Assembly: GCA_024278755.1 (NCBI GenBank)
Contig: JAJRSO010000034.1
Span: forward strand, 1 to 46,708
Length of the DNA: 46,708 nt
Direction: 5' to 3'
Source: Calditrichota bacterium
GTDB lineage: Bacteria; Calditrichota; Calditrichia; Calditrichales; Calditrichaceae
Position numbers and translations under genes: made by a program. Shown piece by piece: positions 16,573 to 24,043 of the stretch. The stretch's first letter is position 1; the number at the start of each line of letters is the position of its first letter. The notes beneath the pieces are model-generated. The model worked only from the letters and a program-made list of their open reading frames with translations, was not told the origin of the DNA and made no database searches.

Positions 16573-17584
16573 AATTAACAGGCAGGGGTAATGAGGTATG
16601 AGAATCAAAAGTTATGGTTTTTTTTGCCGAAAACATAGCCCGCAGCGGGGCAGGATAGCCTTCGATAGTCTGGTTTGGATTTTCGGGGTCGAGGAAATCC
16701 GGTAGAGATTCATAGGCCATCCATGCGGTAGAACGCTGCTCCTCGATGGTGGTTCTGCTTATGTTTAACAGCCGGATATTTAAAAATCCGGCCCGCTCTA
16801 ACCATGATTGCAAAGCGGCGGTTGAAGGCAAAAACCAGACATTGCGCATCTTGGCGTAACGGTCTTTTGGTACCAGCGCCTCTTTGTCTGTTCCCTCGAT
16901 TATTAACGTTTCCAAAACCAGCTCTCCGCCCGTTTTCAAAAAAGATTTCAGTTGAAATAAATGATCCAAGGGCGAGCGGCGGTGGTAGAGCACGCCCATG
17001 GAAAAGACCGTATCGAATAGCTGTAAATTATCGGGTAAATCCTGCACGCCAACAGGCAAAACATAAAAGGGTTGTTCTCCGATAAAATGGGAAATTGCCT
17101 CGTACTGGAGGACATTCTTTAAAAACGGTTCAATGCCCACCACTGTCTCGGCTCCGGCCCCCAGCATCCGCCAGCCGTAATAACCGTTTCCGCAGCCCAC
17201 ATCCAAAACCCATTTATCGCGCAAATCTACCGACTCCTTTAGACGATTCCATTTTAAATCCGAGCGCCACTCCGCATCGATTTCGACGCCGTAGATATGA
17301 AACGGCCCTTTACGCCAGGGATGGAATTGCAGTAACGCTTGTTTGAGCTGCTGGATCGTTTGCGGATGAATGATCTGGTTTGACGAAACAGAGACCGCAT
17401 CATTGTTCAGATTGATGATATCCGCGGGCAGATCGGGCAAAGCGTTTAATATTTTTTGCCATCCGGCCAAATCGCCGTGAGTAGCGGATGAAAGAATCTG
17501 TGGAATTTCCGAACGCAGTTTTTGTGCCCACTGTGCTGCGCCGGCTTGTTCCAGCTTATCGTAAAGAACATTGTAATTTTTCAT
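16559..17584 (-). CDS. cmoB: tRNA U34 carboxymethyltransferase CmoB
   Basis: A 341-residue methyltransferase-fold enzyme that transfers the carboxymethyl group of carboxy-SAM to 5-hydroxyuridine at tRNA position 34, giving 5-oxyacetyluridine for wobble decoding. The sequence shows DAEWRSDLKWNRL followed by the SAM/Cx-SAM motif VLDVGCGNGYYGWRML and the substrate region MGVLYHRRSPLDHL, all typical of CmoB. The start ATG 17584 overlaps the cmoA stop by four bases (ATGA), so the pair is coupled. An in-frame start 42 bases upstream would lie inside cmoA and is not needed. Length is close to the ~323 residues of the E. coli enzyme. Confidence 0.93.
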   Translation of the reverse strand: MKNYNVLYDKLEQAGAAQWAQKLRSEIPQILSSATHGDLAGWQKILNALPDLPADIINLNNDAVSVSSNQIIHPQTIQQLKQALLQFHPWRKGPFHIYGVEIDAEWRSDLKWNRLKESVDLRDKWVLDVGCGNGYYGWRMLGAGAETVVGIEPFLKNVLQYEAISHFIGEQPFYVLPVGVQDLPDNLQLFDTVFSMGVLYHRRSPLDHLFQLKSFLKTGGELVLETLIIEGTDKEALVPKDRYAKMRNVWFLPSTAALQSWLERAGFLNIRLLNISRTTIEEQRSTAWMAYESLPDFLDPENPNQTIEGYPAPLRAMFSAKKTITFDSHTSLPLPVNFNFR

Positions 17585-18309
17585 TTGATAGCAATGATGG
17601 AGGCAAAACTGAAAAAACGCTGCCAAAGGTGAATGGTTTCGAAACCGGCGTTTTGCAGCCGCAGTTGATGCGTTTGCCAGGAATCGGGAATCAAAACATT
17701 TTCCAGGGCGCTGCGTTTTTGACTGATTTCCAGTTTGCTGTAGCCGTTAAATGCTTTAAAGGCGTGGTACCAGTCGGTCTGAAATTCCTGCTCCTCTCTA
17801 TCCTCAAAAGCGATTTTTTCCGAAAGCAGCAGGCCGCCGCCGGGAAGGAGCCCCGAATAAATGGTGTTTAGTAAATCCATTCGCTCTTCCGGGGCCAAAA
17901 ACTGCAGTGTATAGTTTAGCACAACAAGGGAAGCGTTTTCAATTTTTACACCGCGGATATCGGCGCAAATAAGATGAATTGAATCCCCATGCGCTGTTTT
18001 TTTAATAATCTTTTCGGAACGGCGGATCATCGAGAGCGAATTATCCACGGCAATAATCCGAACATTTCTGGCCGAATTACCTTCCGCCAGCGCCAGGGAA
18101 GCGGCGCCAAGCGACGAGCCGAGGTCGTACATTCGGCTGTCGTTTTTACCCAGGCGGGAAGAAAACAGGGCAATCATTTGCAAAGAGACGTCATATCCCG
18201 GGATGGAACGTTTCAGCATATCCGGAAAGACGTCGGCTACCTGTTCATTAAAAACAAACGGCTCTCTCTTTGTTTTCTTTGTGGAAAAAACGGTATCTCG
18301 TTTTGGCAT
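17581..18309 (-). CDS. cmoA: Carboxy-S-adenosyl-L-methionine synthase CmoA
   Basis: A 242-residue enzyme that converts S-adenosylmethionine and prephenate to carboxy-SAM, the donor used by CmoB. Residues about 15-45 (FVFNEQVADVFPDMLKRSIPGY) and the nucleotide motif YDLGSSLGAASLAL are characteristic, as is VVLNYTLQFL further on. Length matches E. coli CmoA (247). It is the first half of a cmoA-cmoB unit with a four-base overlap and follows the thioredoxin-like gene by 26 bp, so it probably belongs to the same minus-strand operon. Confidence 0.94.
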   Translation of the reverse strand: MPKRDTVFSTKKTKREPFVFNEQVADVFPDMLKRSIPGYDVSLQMIALFSSRLGKNDSRMYDLGSSLGAASLALAEGNSARNVRIIAVDNSLSMIRRSEKIIKKTAHGDSIHLICADIRGVKIENASLVVLNYTLQFLAPEERMDLLNTIYSGLLPGGGLLLSEKIAFEDREEQEFQTDWYHAFKAFNGYSKLEISQKRSALENVLIPDSWQTHQLRLQNAGFETIHLWQRFFSFASIIAIK

Positions 18310-18335
18310 TCTTAAATCCGGGCTATACGGTAAAA

Positions 18336-18638
18336 CTATCCGCTCATACGCGTTAGAAATTCTTCAAAATCCCGCAGCGAAATATGGCGACTGTAACGCT
18401 TGGCCTCCCTGCCTTCGTAAAACAGGATAATGGTGGGTACGGCAAAAACCATAAACTGGCCGGCGATTTCCATACTCTCTTTTGTATTCACATATAAAAA
18501 GGCTGCATCTTTAAAACCGCTGACGATTTCCCGTACCTGTGGTTTGAGCACTTTGCACACATTGCATTCGTCGTGCGAAAAATAGGTTACCAGTACCGGA
18601 TGCTTTTTTAACTCTGTCTCAAATTCTTCGTGTGTCAT
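18336..18638 (-). CDS. Thioredoxin-family protein
   Basis: A 100-residue single-domain thioredoxin fold without signal peptide, so cytoplasmic. The active site is Cys25-Asn-Val-Cys28 (DECNVCK) instead of the classic CGPC, and the cis-proline loop FAVPTIILF is present. AAGGAAG precedes the ATG. It sits eight bp after the small membrane protein gene and 26 bp before cmoA. The substrate is unknown; the non-standard CXXC suggests a specialised reductase and not the main thioredoxin. Confidence 0.86.
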   Translation of the reverse strand: MTHEEFETELKKHPVLVTYFSHDECNVCKVLKPQVREIVSGFKDAAFLYVNTKESMEIAGQFMVFAVPTIILFYEGREAKRYSRHISLRDFEEFLTRMSG

Positions 18639-18646
18639 TTTCTTCC

Positions 18647-19234
18647 TTAAAACTGAATGGATAAAATACGAAATTGTTTATTAAAATTTTCCTTACGGTC
18701 TGTCGGGCGCAGCTGCAGGGTTGGTATTCCGGCGCTCATTTGCCCTTCCCTAAAATTAAGCAGGGCGTTTCCCGGAGGCGAAGCCCAGCGTCTGGTAAGG
18801 TTATGGCCCATTACGGCGCCCACCGGCGGTAGAATAAAATATAAAACGCCCAGTTCACTAATATCGGTTAAAGCAACCAACGAGACCGTAACGGCCACCC
18901 CGGCGGCGCTGCCACCGAGGGTTGCCCAAAAGGAGCCTTTTTCATTTCCTGTGTTTCCCACATAATACGCGCCTGCCGTACAACCGATTGGATAGGCGAT
19001 TCCGCCGACCAGTAACGCGCCGGCCAGCTGGTCCCAACCATTGCTGTTTTTATTTAAACCGGCATAAATGAACACAGTGGCCAGCGCCAGCCCGGCTCCG
19101 GTAAGGGTAGAAGATGTTAGTTCGGCAATAATTTTTCCCGGTTTTACAGGCGGTTTGTTTTGGGTAGGCGCCTGCTGTGCATATAAAAGCGGGATATATA
19201 AAAATAATAAAACAGATATAATTTTTTTATTCAT
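18647..19234 (-). CDS. Hypothetical membrane-associated protein with signal peptide
   Basis: A 195-residue protein I do not recognise. It starts with a signal peptide (MNKKIISVLLFLYIPLLYAQ), then a proline-rich stretch, and has three or four glycine/alanine-rich hydrophobic segments between about residues 45 and 150 (such as LTGAGLALATVFIYAGL and GGSAAGVAVTVSLVAL), resembling glycine-zipper membrane hairpins. The last ~50 residues are polar. It lies between the ABC-F gene and the thioredoxin gene on the same strand with short gaps (44 and 8 bp), so it is probably cotranscribed. No function is proposed. Confidence 0.7.
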   Translation of the reverse strand: MNKKIISVLLFLYIPLLYAQQAPTQNKPPVKPGKIIAELTSSTLTGAGLALATVFIYAGLNKNSNGWDQLAGALLVGGIAYPIGCTAGAYYVGNTGNEKGSFWATLGGSAAGVAVTVSLVALTDISELGVLYFILPPVGAVMGHNLTRRWASPPGNALLNFREGQMSAGIPTLQLRPTDRKENFNKQFRILSIQF

Positions 19235-19278
19235 CGGATTTTCCCTCTATCCTTCCTGTTTGAATGAGGCGCCCTTTG

Positions 19279-21243
19279 TTACGCCGGTAAATTGCTTAAT
19301 AATTCTTCCAATTTCAAATGGGCGTTTTCCCAGGCCGCTTCCACTTCGGGAAGCATTTTTAAAACCGTATCGTATTCTTTTTGTAATTGAAGGAACAGCT
19401 CCGTTTGGCTATAGGTTTGCGGATCGGCAAGCTGTTGCTCCAGAGAATCCTTTTGCTCCGTCAGAACTTCCATTTGTGTTTCCGCGTTTTTAATTATTTC
19501 GCTAAGCCGTTTGCGCTCTTTGCTAATTTTTTGCCGGGCGGCGGCTTCCTGCTGCTTTTGTTCCTTTGTTTTACGCTGGCTTCCACCGGATACAGGTTTT
19601 TTATCGCTTTTGCCGGAAGGAACTATTTCTGCGGCTGTAGCAGCCGTTTCGGCCTCGCGTTTTTCCAGATAATGGCTGTAACTGCCGTTGTATTCTTTTA
19701 GTTTGCCGTCTTTTATTTCGATAACCCGGTTTACCAGTTTATCCAAAAAATAGCGATCGTGCGATATAAGCAACAGGGTGCCGTCGTATTCCATCAACGC
19801 TTTTTCCAGCGAAGCTCTCGAGGCGGCGTCCAGATGGTTGGTAGGTTCATCCATAATTAAAAAATTGGAAGGAGAGAGCAGGATTTTAGCCAGCGACACC
19901 CGCGCTTTTTCGCCTCCGGAAAGCACCCCAATACGTTTTTGTACATCGTCGTTGCTGAACTGGAACAGCCCCAAAATATCACGCAGTTTGGGCTGGAAGG
20001 AAAGCGCGGCTGTGGAGGCCACCTCTTCATAAATAGTTTTCTCAAGATTGAGCACATCAATTTGATGCTGGGCGTAGTAGCCGGTATGCACTCGCTGACC
20101 CAAAACCAACCGCCCCTTTTGCGGTGTTAATTCTTGGGAAATCAGCCGTGTAAAAGTTGTTTTACCCGCTCCGTTAATGCCGACCAGGGCCGTCTTTTCA
20201 CCGCGGTACATACGCAGAGAAATATCGTTCAGCACCCAGGGTTGTCCGTAGCGAAACCAGAGATCGTCTACCGTTAGCACCTCTTTGTAACTTTGCACGT
20301 CTGCCTTGATACTGAAACGAATGGTTTTTTGCCGCGGTGGGATTTCGATGGTTTCCATTTTTTCCAGCCGTTTGATTCGGCTTTGCACCTGTACGGCTTT
20401 GGTCGCTTTGTAGCGAAAACGGTTAATAAATTTTTCCAGCCTTTCCCGTTCTTCCTTTTGTTATTCGTACCGTTTAAGAAGCTGCTCCTGATCCAGCGCT
20501 TTTTTACGCTCGAAAAAATGGTAATTCCCGGCATAGTGGGTTAAACGTCCCATCTGAATTTACACAATTTCCTGTGCCAGGCGGTCGATAAAAAAACGGT
20601 CGTGCGTAACGATAATAATACTGCCGGGAAAGTTTTTAAGGTAGTTTTCCAGCCATTCCAATGACGGCAGATCCAGATGGTTGGTGGGTTCATCCATTAA
20701 CAACAGATCGGGTTGCTGCAGGAGCAGCCGCGCCAGATGTACGCGCATGCGCCAGCCGCCGCTTAAGGTGGAAACGGACTTAATAAAATCTTCCGTGCCG
20801 AAGCCCAGCCCCATCAGAATTTTTTTGGTCAGCGATTCCAGCTCATACCCGCCCAACAAATTGTATCGTTCTTCAAGCTGTCCTAATTTTTCCAGTTGCG
20901 ATTGGCTGGCAGCGGATTGCATTTCCATCTGTTCGTGGAGGGATTCGATTTCCGCTTCCAAACTTAAAATTTCTTCGTGGCCTTCCATGGCTGCCTGCAG
21001 TACATTTCCGCGCGCTGTAACGGATTCTTCCTGGGGCAGGTAACCGATGCTGTATTCGCGCGGTTTGGTAATCACTTTTTCCGCAATTTCAATTTCGCCG
21101 CAGAGGATGCGCAGCAGGGTGGTTTTCCCAGCGCCGTTTGCGCCAACGAGGGCAATTCTTCTACCGGGATGAATGGTCCAGTGTACCTGTTTTAGAAGGT
21201 CCCGTTCGCCGATACTGTAGTTGAGGTTTTGTATTTGCAGCAT
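19279..21243 (-). pseudogene. ABC-F family ATPase interrupted by two in-frame TAA codons
   Basis: One frame from ATG 21243 to the stop at 19279 would encode a ~654-residue duplicated ABC ATPase of the ABC-F (Uup/YheS-like) type, a ribosome-associated translation factor. The N-terminal half has Walker A GANGAGKTT, signature LSGGWRMR and Walker B LLLMDEPTNHLD. The C-terminal half has GINGAGKTT, LSGGEKAR, MDEPTNHLD and a C-terminal coiled coil (KEQKQQEAA..KERKRLSEI). Two TAA codons at 20560-20562 and 20461-20463 fall in the interdomain linker; all other sequence, including the linker motif FRYKATKA, is intact and in frame. Separate translation of the halves (21243-20560, and 20388-19279 from a GTG) is possible but would lose part of the linker. 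Sequencing error is another explanation. Confidence 0.75.
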
Positions 21244-21806
21244 GATTTCTATTTTTGTTTATTCTTTATTCAGCGCCAGGCGCGTCCGGTTTTTCCGTAA
21301 AAGCAGTTATTGAAAAATTTATGGATTGCTAAATTCTTTCATTCCAATAATTAAAAATAGCATTCCCGAATGTTTTTGTAGGAATCTCTTTGAAACAGCG
21401 CGAAACGCATTGCATGTAAAGAAACCCGCAATTCGGCGGATTGCGTTACACCTAATTTAGCGCATTATTTAAGGTTCCATTACTCCGCTAAACCGTTCAC
21501 GATTGATTAAGCGCAATAATTTAGGCAGAGAAGGTCTTTTTTGCTAAAATATTTTTGTCGATTTGCGGAGTAAGACTGCTTTAAAATAAAAAGTAGATTA
21601 TGTCATTTTGTGTGGATAACAGATTAAAAAAATGCCACAAATTTATGAAGATTTTCACGGATAAGGTTAAAAAGAATCTACGACAGATTTTTAGTTTTTA
21701 GCTTAGTGATTCCTGAATGCATTCTAAATCGTTCAACGACTGAAATATTTACCGTTTCAATTTCTTACTTGCATTTTCAGTAACAAATATGTTATCCTTT
21801 TTCTCT
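21244..21806. other. Non-coding stretch upstream of the ABC-F gene
   Basis: No supported gene. A short inverted repeat CGCAAT / ATTGCG near 21429-21447 and AT-rich, degenerate-looking sequence are all I can see. The minus-strand promoter of the ABC-F operon should lie at its left end. Confidence 0.6.
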
Positions 21807-22027
21807 ATGAATTGGAGCATTAAATACTTCAATAGTAAGGTAGAAAAATCTATTTTAAATTTGCCGATGGGTTACTTGCAAGGTATTTACGATTAGCAGA
21901 CTTGATACTGGGATTTGGACCGAACTTAGGGATGCCGCATACGAAAGTTTTCAAAGAAGGTCTGTTTGAGTTTCGTATATAAAGTAAAGAGGGGTTTGTC
22001 CGAATATTTTATTGTACTATCATTAAT

Positions 22028-22381
22028 GAGTTCACTACATTAATGTCCGGTTAAATTTAGAAAATTTATTCTGTTAAGGGAATTGTTTTAAAAACTCTCC
22101 CCCGAGCCCCGATTTCACGGGACTCGTCCCCTCCCTTGACGCTTCAAGGGATGGGGATGGGGGGTGGGATCCGAATCAAGTCCTGTTAATTCGTATTTCC
22201 CTTAATTTCCTGGAATTACAGAATTTCCAGACACTTGTTATTTTTTAACCGGACACTATTGAGTTCACTATAAAAACCACGAATTCCACGAATTTCCACG
22301 AATCTATTCAATGTAATTTCTATAAAAACAATCCGTGTCTTTCTGTGGAAATCAGTGGCTATGCCTTTTTAGGCTGGACTC
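22028..22381 (+). mobile_element. MITE-2 copy A (about 121 bp once the nested MITE-1 is removed)
   Basis: A non-coding element with imperfect inverted ends GAGTTCACTATAAAAA and (reverse) GAGTCCAGCCTAAAAA. It is flanked by a 6-bp direct repeat ATTAAT (22022-22027 and 22382-22387). Deleting it restores the toxin reading through the insertion point. It is split by MITE-1 after its tenth base. An inverted second copy lies at 39917-40025. Confidence 0.85.
22038..22261 (+). mobile_element. MITE-1 copy A (224 bp), inserted inside MITE-2
   Basis: Ends CATTAATGTCCGGTT and AACCGGACACTATTG (two mismatches in the left end compared with copy B), flanked by the 9-bp direct repeat AGTTCACTA (22029-22037 and 22262-22270). 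It carries no open frame. It contains a C-rich/G-rich hairpin CTCCCTTGA-CGC-TTCAAGGGA and about 29 bp not found in copy B, themselves with a CCCG...CGGG palindrome. Confidence 0.88.
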
Positions 22382-22486
22382 ATTAATAAAAAGATTTATA
22401 TGCTCCATTTTTTCATAAAAAAACTCAAAAAATTCCTAAAAAGGAATTGAAACTTGCAATGTCAATATTGAAAGTGGTGAAAGAAA

Positions 22487-22774
22487 ATGACACATAGTGA
22501 ACTTAAAGAAAAAGCATTAAAACGAAAAGGCGTTGATGCTGAATATGAACCTCTCGAACCAGAGTTTGCGTTATTACGATCGATGTTGCTTGCTCGTCAG
22601 AAAGCAGGATTAAGTCAGGCTCAAATTGCAGAACGAATGGGAACAAAACCACCGGCAATCACGCGCTTAGAATCTTCATTATCCGGCGGAAAGCATTCAC
22701 CGTCTATTGCTACATTAAAAAAATATGCGGAAGCCGTTGGGCACCATTTAGAAATAAAATTTGTTGAAAATTAA
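22487..22774 (+). CDS. XRE-family antitoxin (HigA-like), orphaned
   Basis: A 95-residue DNA-binding protein. Residues about 30-85 form a Cro/C1-type helix-turn-helix (ARQKAGLSQAQIAERMGTKPPAITRLES, with the SPSIATLKKYAEAVG tail helix), as in antitoxins paired with Gp49/HigB toxins. GTGGTGAAAG precedes the ATG. It starts inside the last codons of the destroyed toxin gene, showing the former toxin-antitoxin operon. The antitoxin frame is intact although its toxin is dead, so it may survive as a regulator or simply be recently orphaned. Its original promoter lay upstream of the toxin; the MITEs now separate the two. Confidence 0.88.
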   Translation: MTHSELKEKALKRKGVDAEYEPLEPEFALLRSMLLARQKAGLSQAQIAERMGTKPPAITRLESSLSGGKHSPSIATLKKYAEAVGHHLEIKFVEN

Positions 22775-22952
22775 ATTGGAAATGGTAATTATTGCTTAGT
22801 ATAAATCTTTTCTGCAAAACTCCTTCCAGGCCATTCCTACAAAACAGGCTGATGTTGTTTCTAATTAAGCCGTAAAGCGCACAATGTCGCCTTGCCTTAC
22901 AGAGGTGTTCACCGTAAATTCTGGCCTGATAAAAAAAGAAAGAGAGCCGTGT

Positions 22953-23672
22953 GTGCCGGTCGACTGGACGCAGTTTATACTTATCTATGTGATTGTAACA
23001 ATGGGAGCCGTGCTTCAGGGTTCTTTGGGTTTTGGTCTGGGTCCATTAGCGGTTCCGCTGTTATTGTTAATCGATCCGGGATTCATTCCGGGGCCCATGC
23101 TACTCGTTTCCATCTTCCTGACCTTCTCGGTCTTTCGCCGGGAGCGCAGTGATTTTCACAAAGAGGGATTCGGCTGGGTCATTCTGGGCAGGATCGTCGG
23201 TTCGGCGGCGGGAGCCGGTTTACTGATTATTGTTCCTAACGAAAATTTAAATTTGCTGTACGGCAGCCTGATTATTTTGGCGGTGCTGTTAAGCGTTTCC
23301 GGTTGGCGTCTGAGAATGGTTCCGAAAAATTTTCTGTTTGCCGGAACCTTATCCGGAATGATGGCCACCGCCGCGGCCATTGGCGGCCCCCCCATGGCGC
23401 TGGTTTATCAGCATGGCAGCGGGCCGCGTCTGCGCAGTACGCTTTCGGCCATTTTTTTGATTGGATCGCTCATTGCACTTATCTTTCTTTTTTTTGCGGG
23501 GAAATTAGGAGTTCCCGAGTTGATACGGGCGTTTATTTTGCTGCCCGGAATTGTAACCGGGTTTTATTTATCCCGATTCAGTAAAACGGTTCTGGATAAA
23601 AAATTGTTACGGCCGGCAATATTAACCGTTTCTTTTTTTGCAGCGACAGTGCTGGTAATCAATAATCTGTAA
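22953..23672 (+). CDS. TSUP family membrane transporter (TauE/SafE)
   Basis: A membrane protein of about 239 residues with seven to eight hydrophobic segments, of the sulfite exporter TauE/SafE (TSUP) family. These export sulfur oxyanions or organosulfonates or move related small acids. The first-helix signature GSLGFGLGPLAVPLLLLIDP and the mid-protein GGPPMALVY fit the two-fold repeat. The start is uncertain: GTG 22953 has AGAGAG eight bases upstream and begins just before the first helix; ATG 22884 would add 23 polar residues without a clear ribosome site. It stands alone. Substrate unknown. Confidence 0.82.
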   Translation: MPVDWTQFILIYVIVTMGAVLQGSLGFGLGPLAVPLLLLIDPGFIPGPMLLVSIFLTFSVFRRERSDFHKEGFGWVILGRIVGSAAGAGLLIIVPNENLNLLYGSLIILAVLLSVSGWRLRMVPKNFLFAGTLSGMMATAAAIGGPPMALVYQHGSGPRLRSTLSAIFLIGSLIALIFLFFAGKLGVPELIRAFILLPGIVTGFYLSRFSKTVLDKKLLRPAILTVSFFAATVLVINNL

Positions 23673-24043
23673 AGATTGTCTTTGAGGCTTAAATCTTAGC
23701 CAAAAATTAATAAAGACTGTGAAGGGGCTATAAACTTCATTTACTTTCTGGTTAAAATATTTTGGCGAAAGTAAACAAAACCTGACTGGAGCGATAATTC
23801 CTTTAGATCGTTATTGAACCTGTCCTTGTGATCCCGAAGCATCGGGAGTGGCAATCTTACCGTAGATCGCCACGTTCGCTTCGCTCACTCGCGATGACAA
23901 CGCAAGAATCGCTCAATTTAGGTAAAAGTATCTTACCCTAAAGGAGAAAAACGGTTTGAAATTTAAGCAATTGTTTTTTTGATAAATGATTGATTTTTGT
24001 TGTTTGTGCTTTAATTTTTTAATTATAAATTCTTGGAGAAGCC
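23673..24043. other. Intergenic stretch with REP-like palindromes
   Basis: No gene. It contains the hairpin TCCCGA-AGCA-TCGGGA (23832-23847) and a GATCGCCACGTTCGCTTCGC..TCGCGATGAC segment (about 23866-23899) that looks like the widespread repeats built on GCGATGACA/TTCGCTTCGCTC. GGAGAAGCC before 24044 is the ribosome site of the next gene. Confidence 0.6.

Larger units (their letters stand above)
21807..22497 (+). pseudogene. Remnant of a Gp49/HigB-type (RelE superfamily) toxin gene, disrupted by nested MITEs
   Basis: Reading across frames gives a toxin of the phage-derived Gp49-like HigB family. ATG 21807 starts MNWSIKYFNSKVEKSILNLP. After a one-base loss near 21866 the frame continues LLARYLRLADLILGFGPNLG, then MPHTKVFKEGLFEFRI, a TAA at 21980-21982 (expected Lys), then SKEGFVRIFYCTI. 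The gene is then cut by MITE-2, after which KKIYMLHFFIKK resumes; a missing A in the A7 run at 22417-22423 shifts the frame again before TQKIPKKELKLAMSI..VVKENDT and the TAG at 22495. The original stop overlaps the antitoxin ATG by 11 bp, the usual coupled layout. The product cannot be functional. Confidence 0.85.

Noticed and set aside
19279-21243. Alternative genetic code with TAA as sense codon
   Set aside because: TAA is the normal terminal stop of many intact genes in the window (for example the pepD neighbours and the cmoB gene), so recoding cannot explain the ABC-F interruptions.
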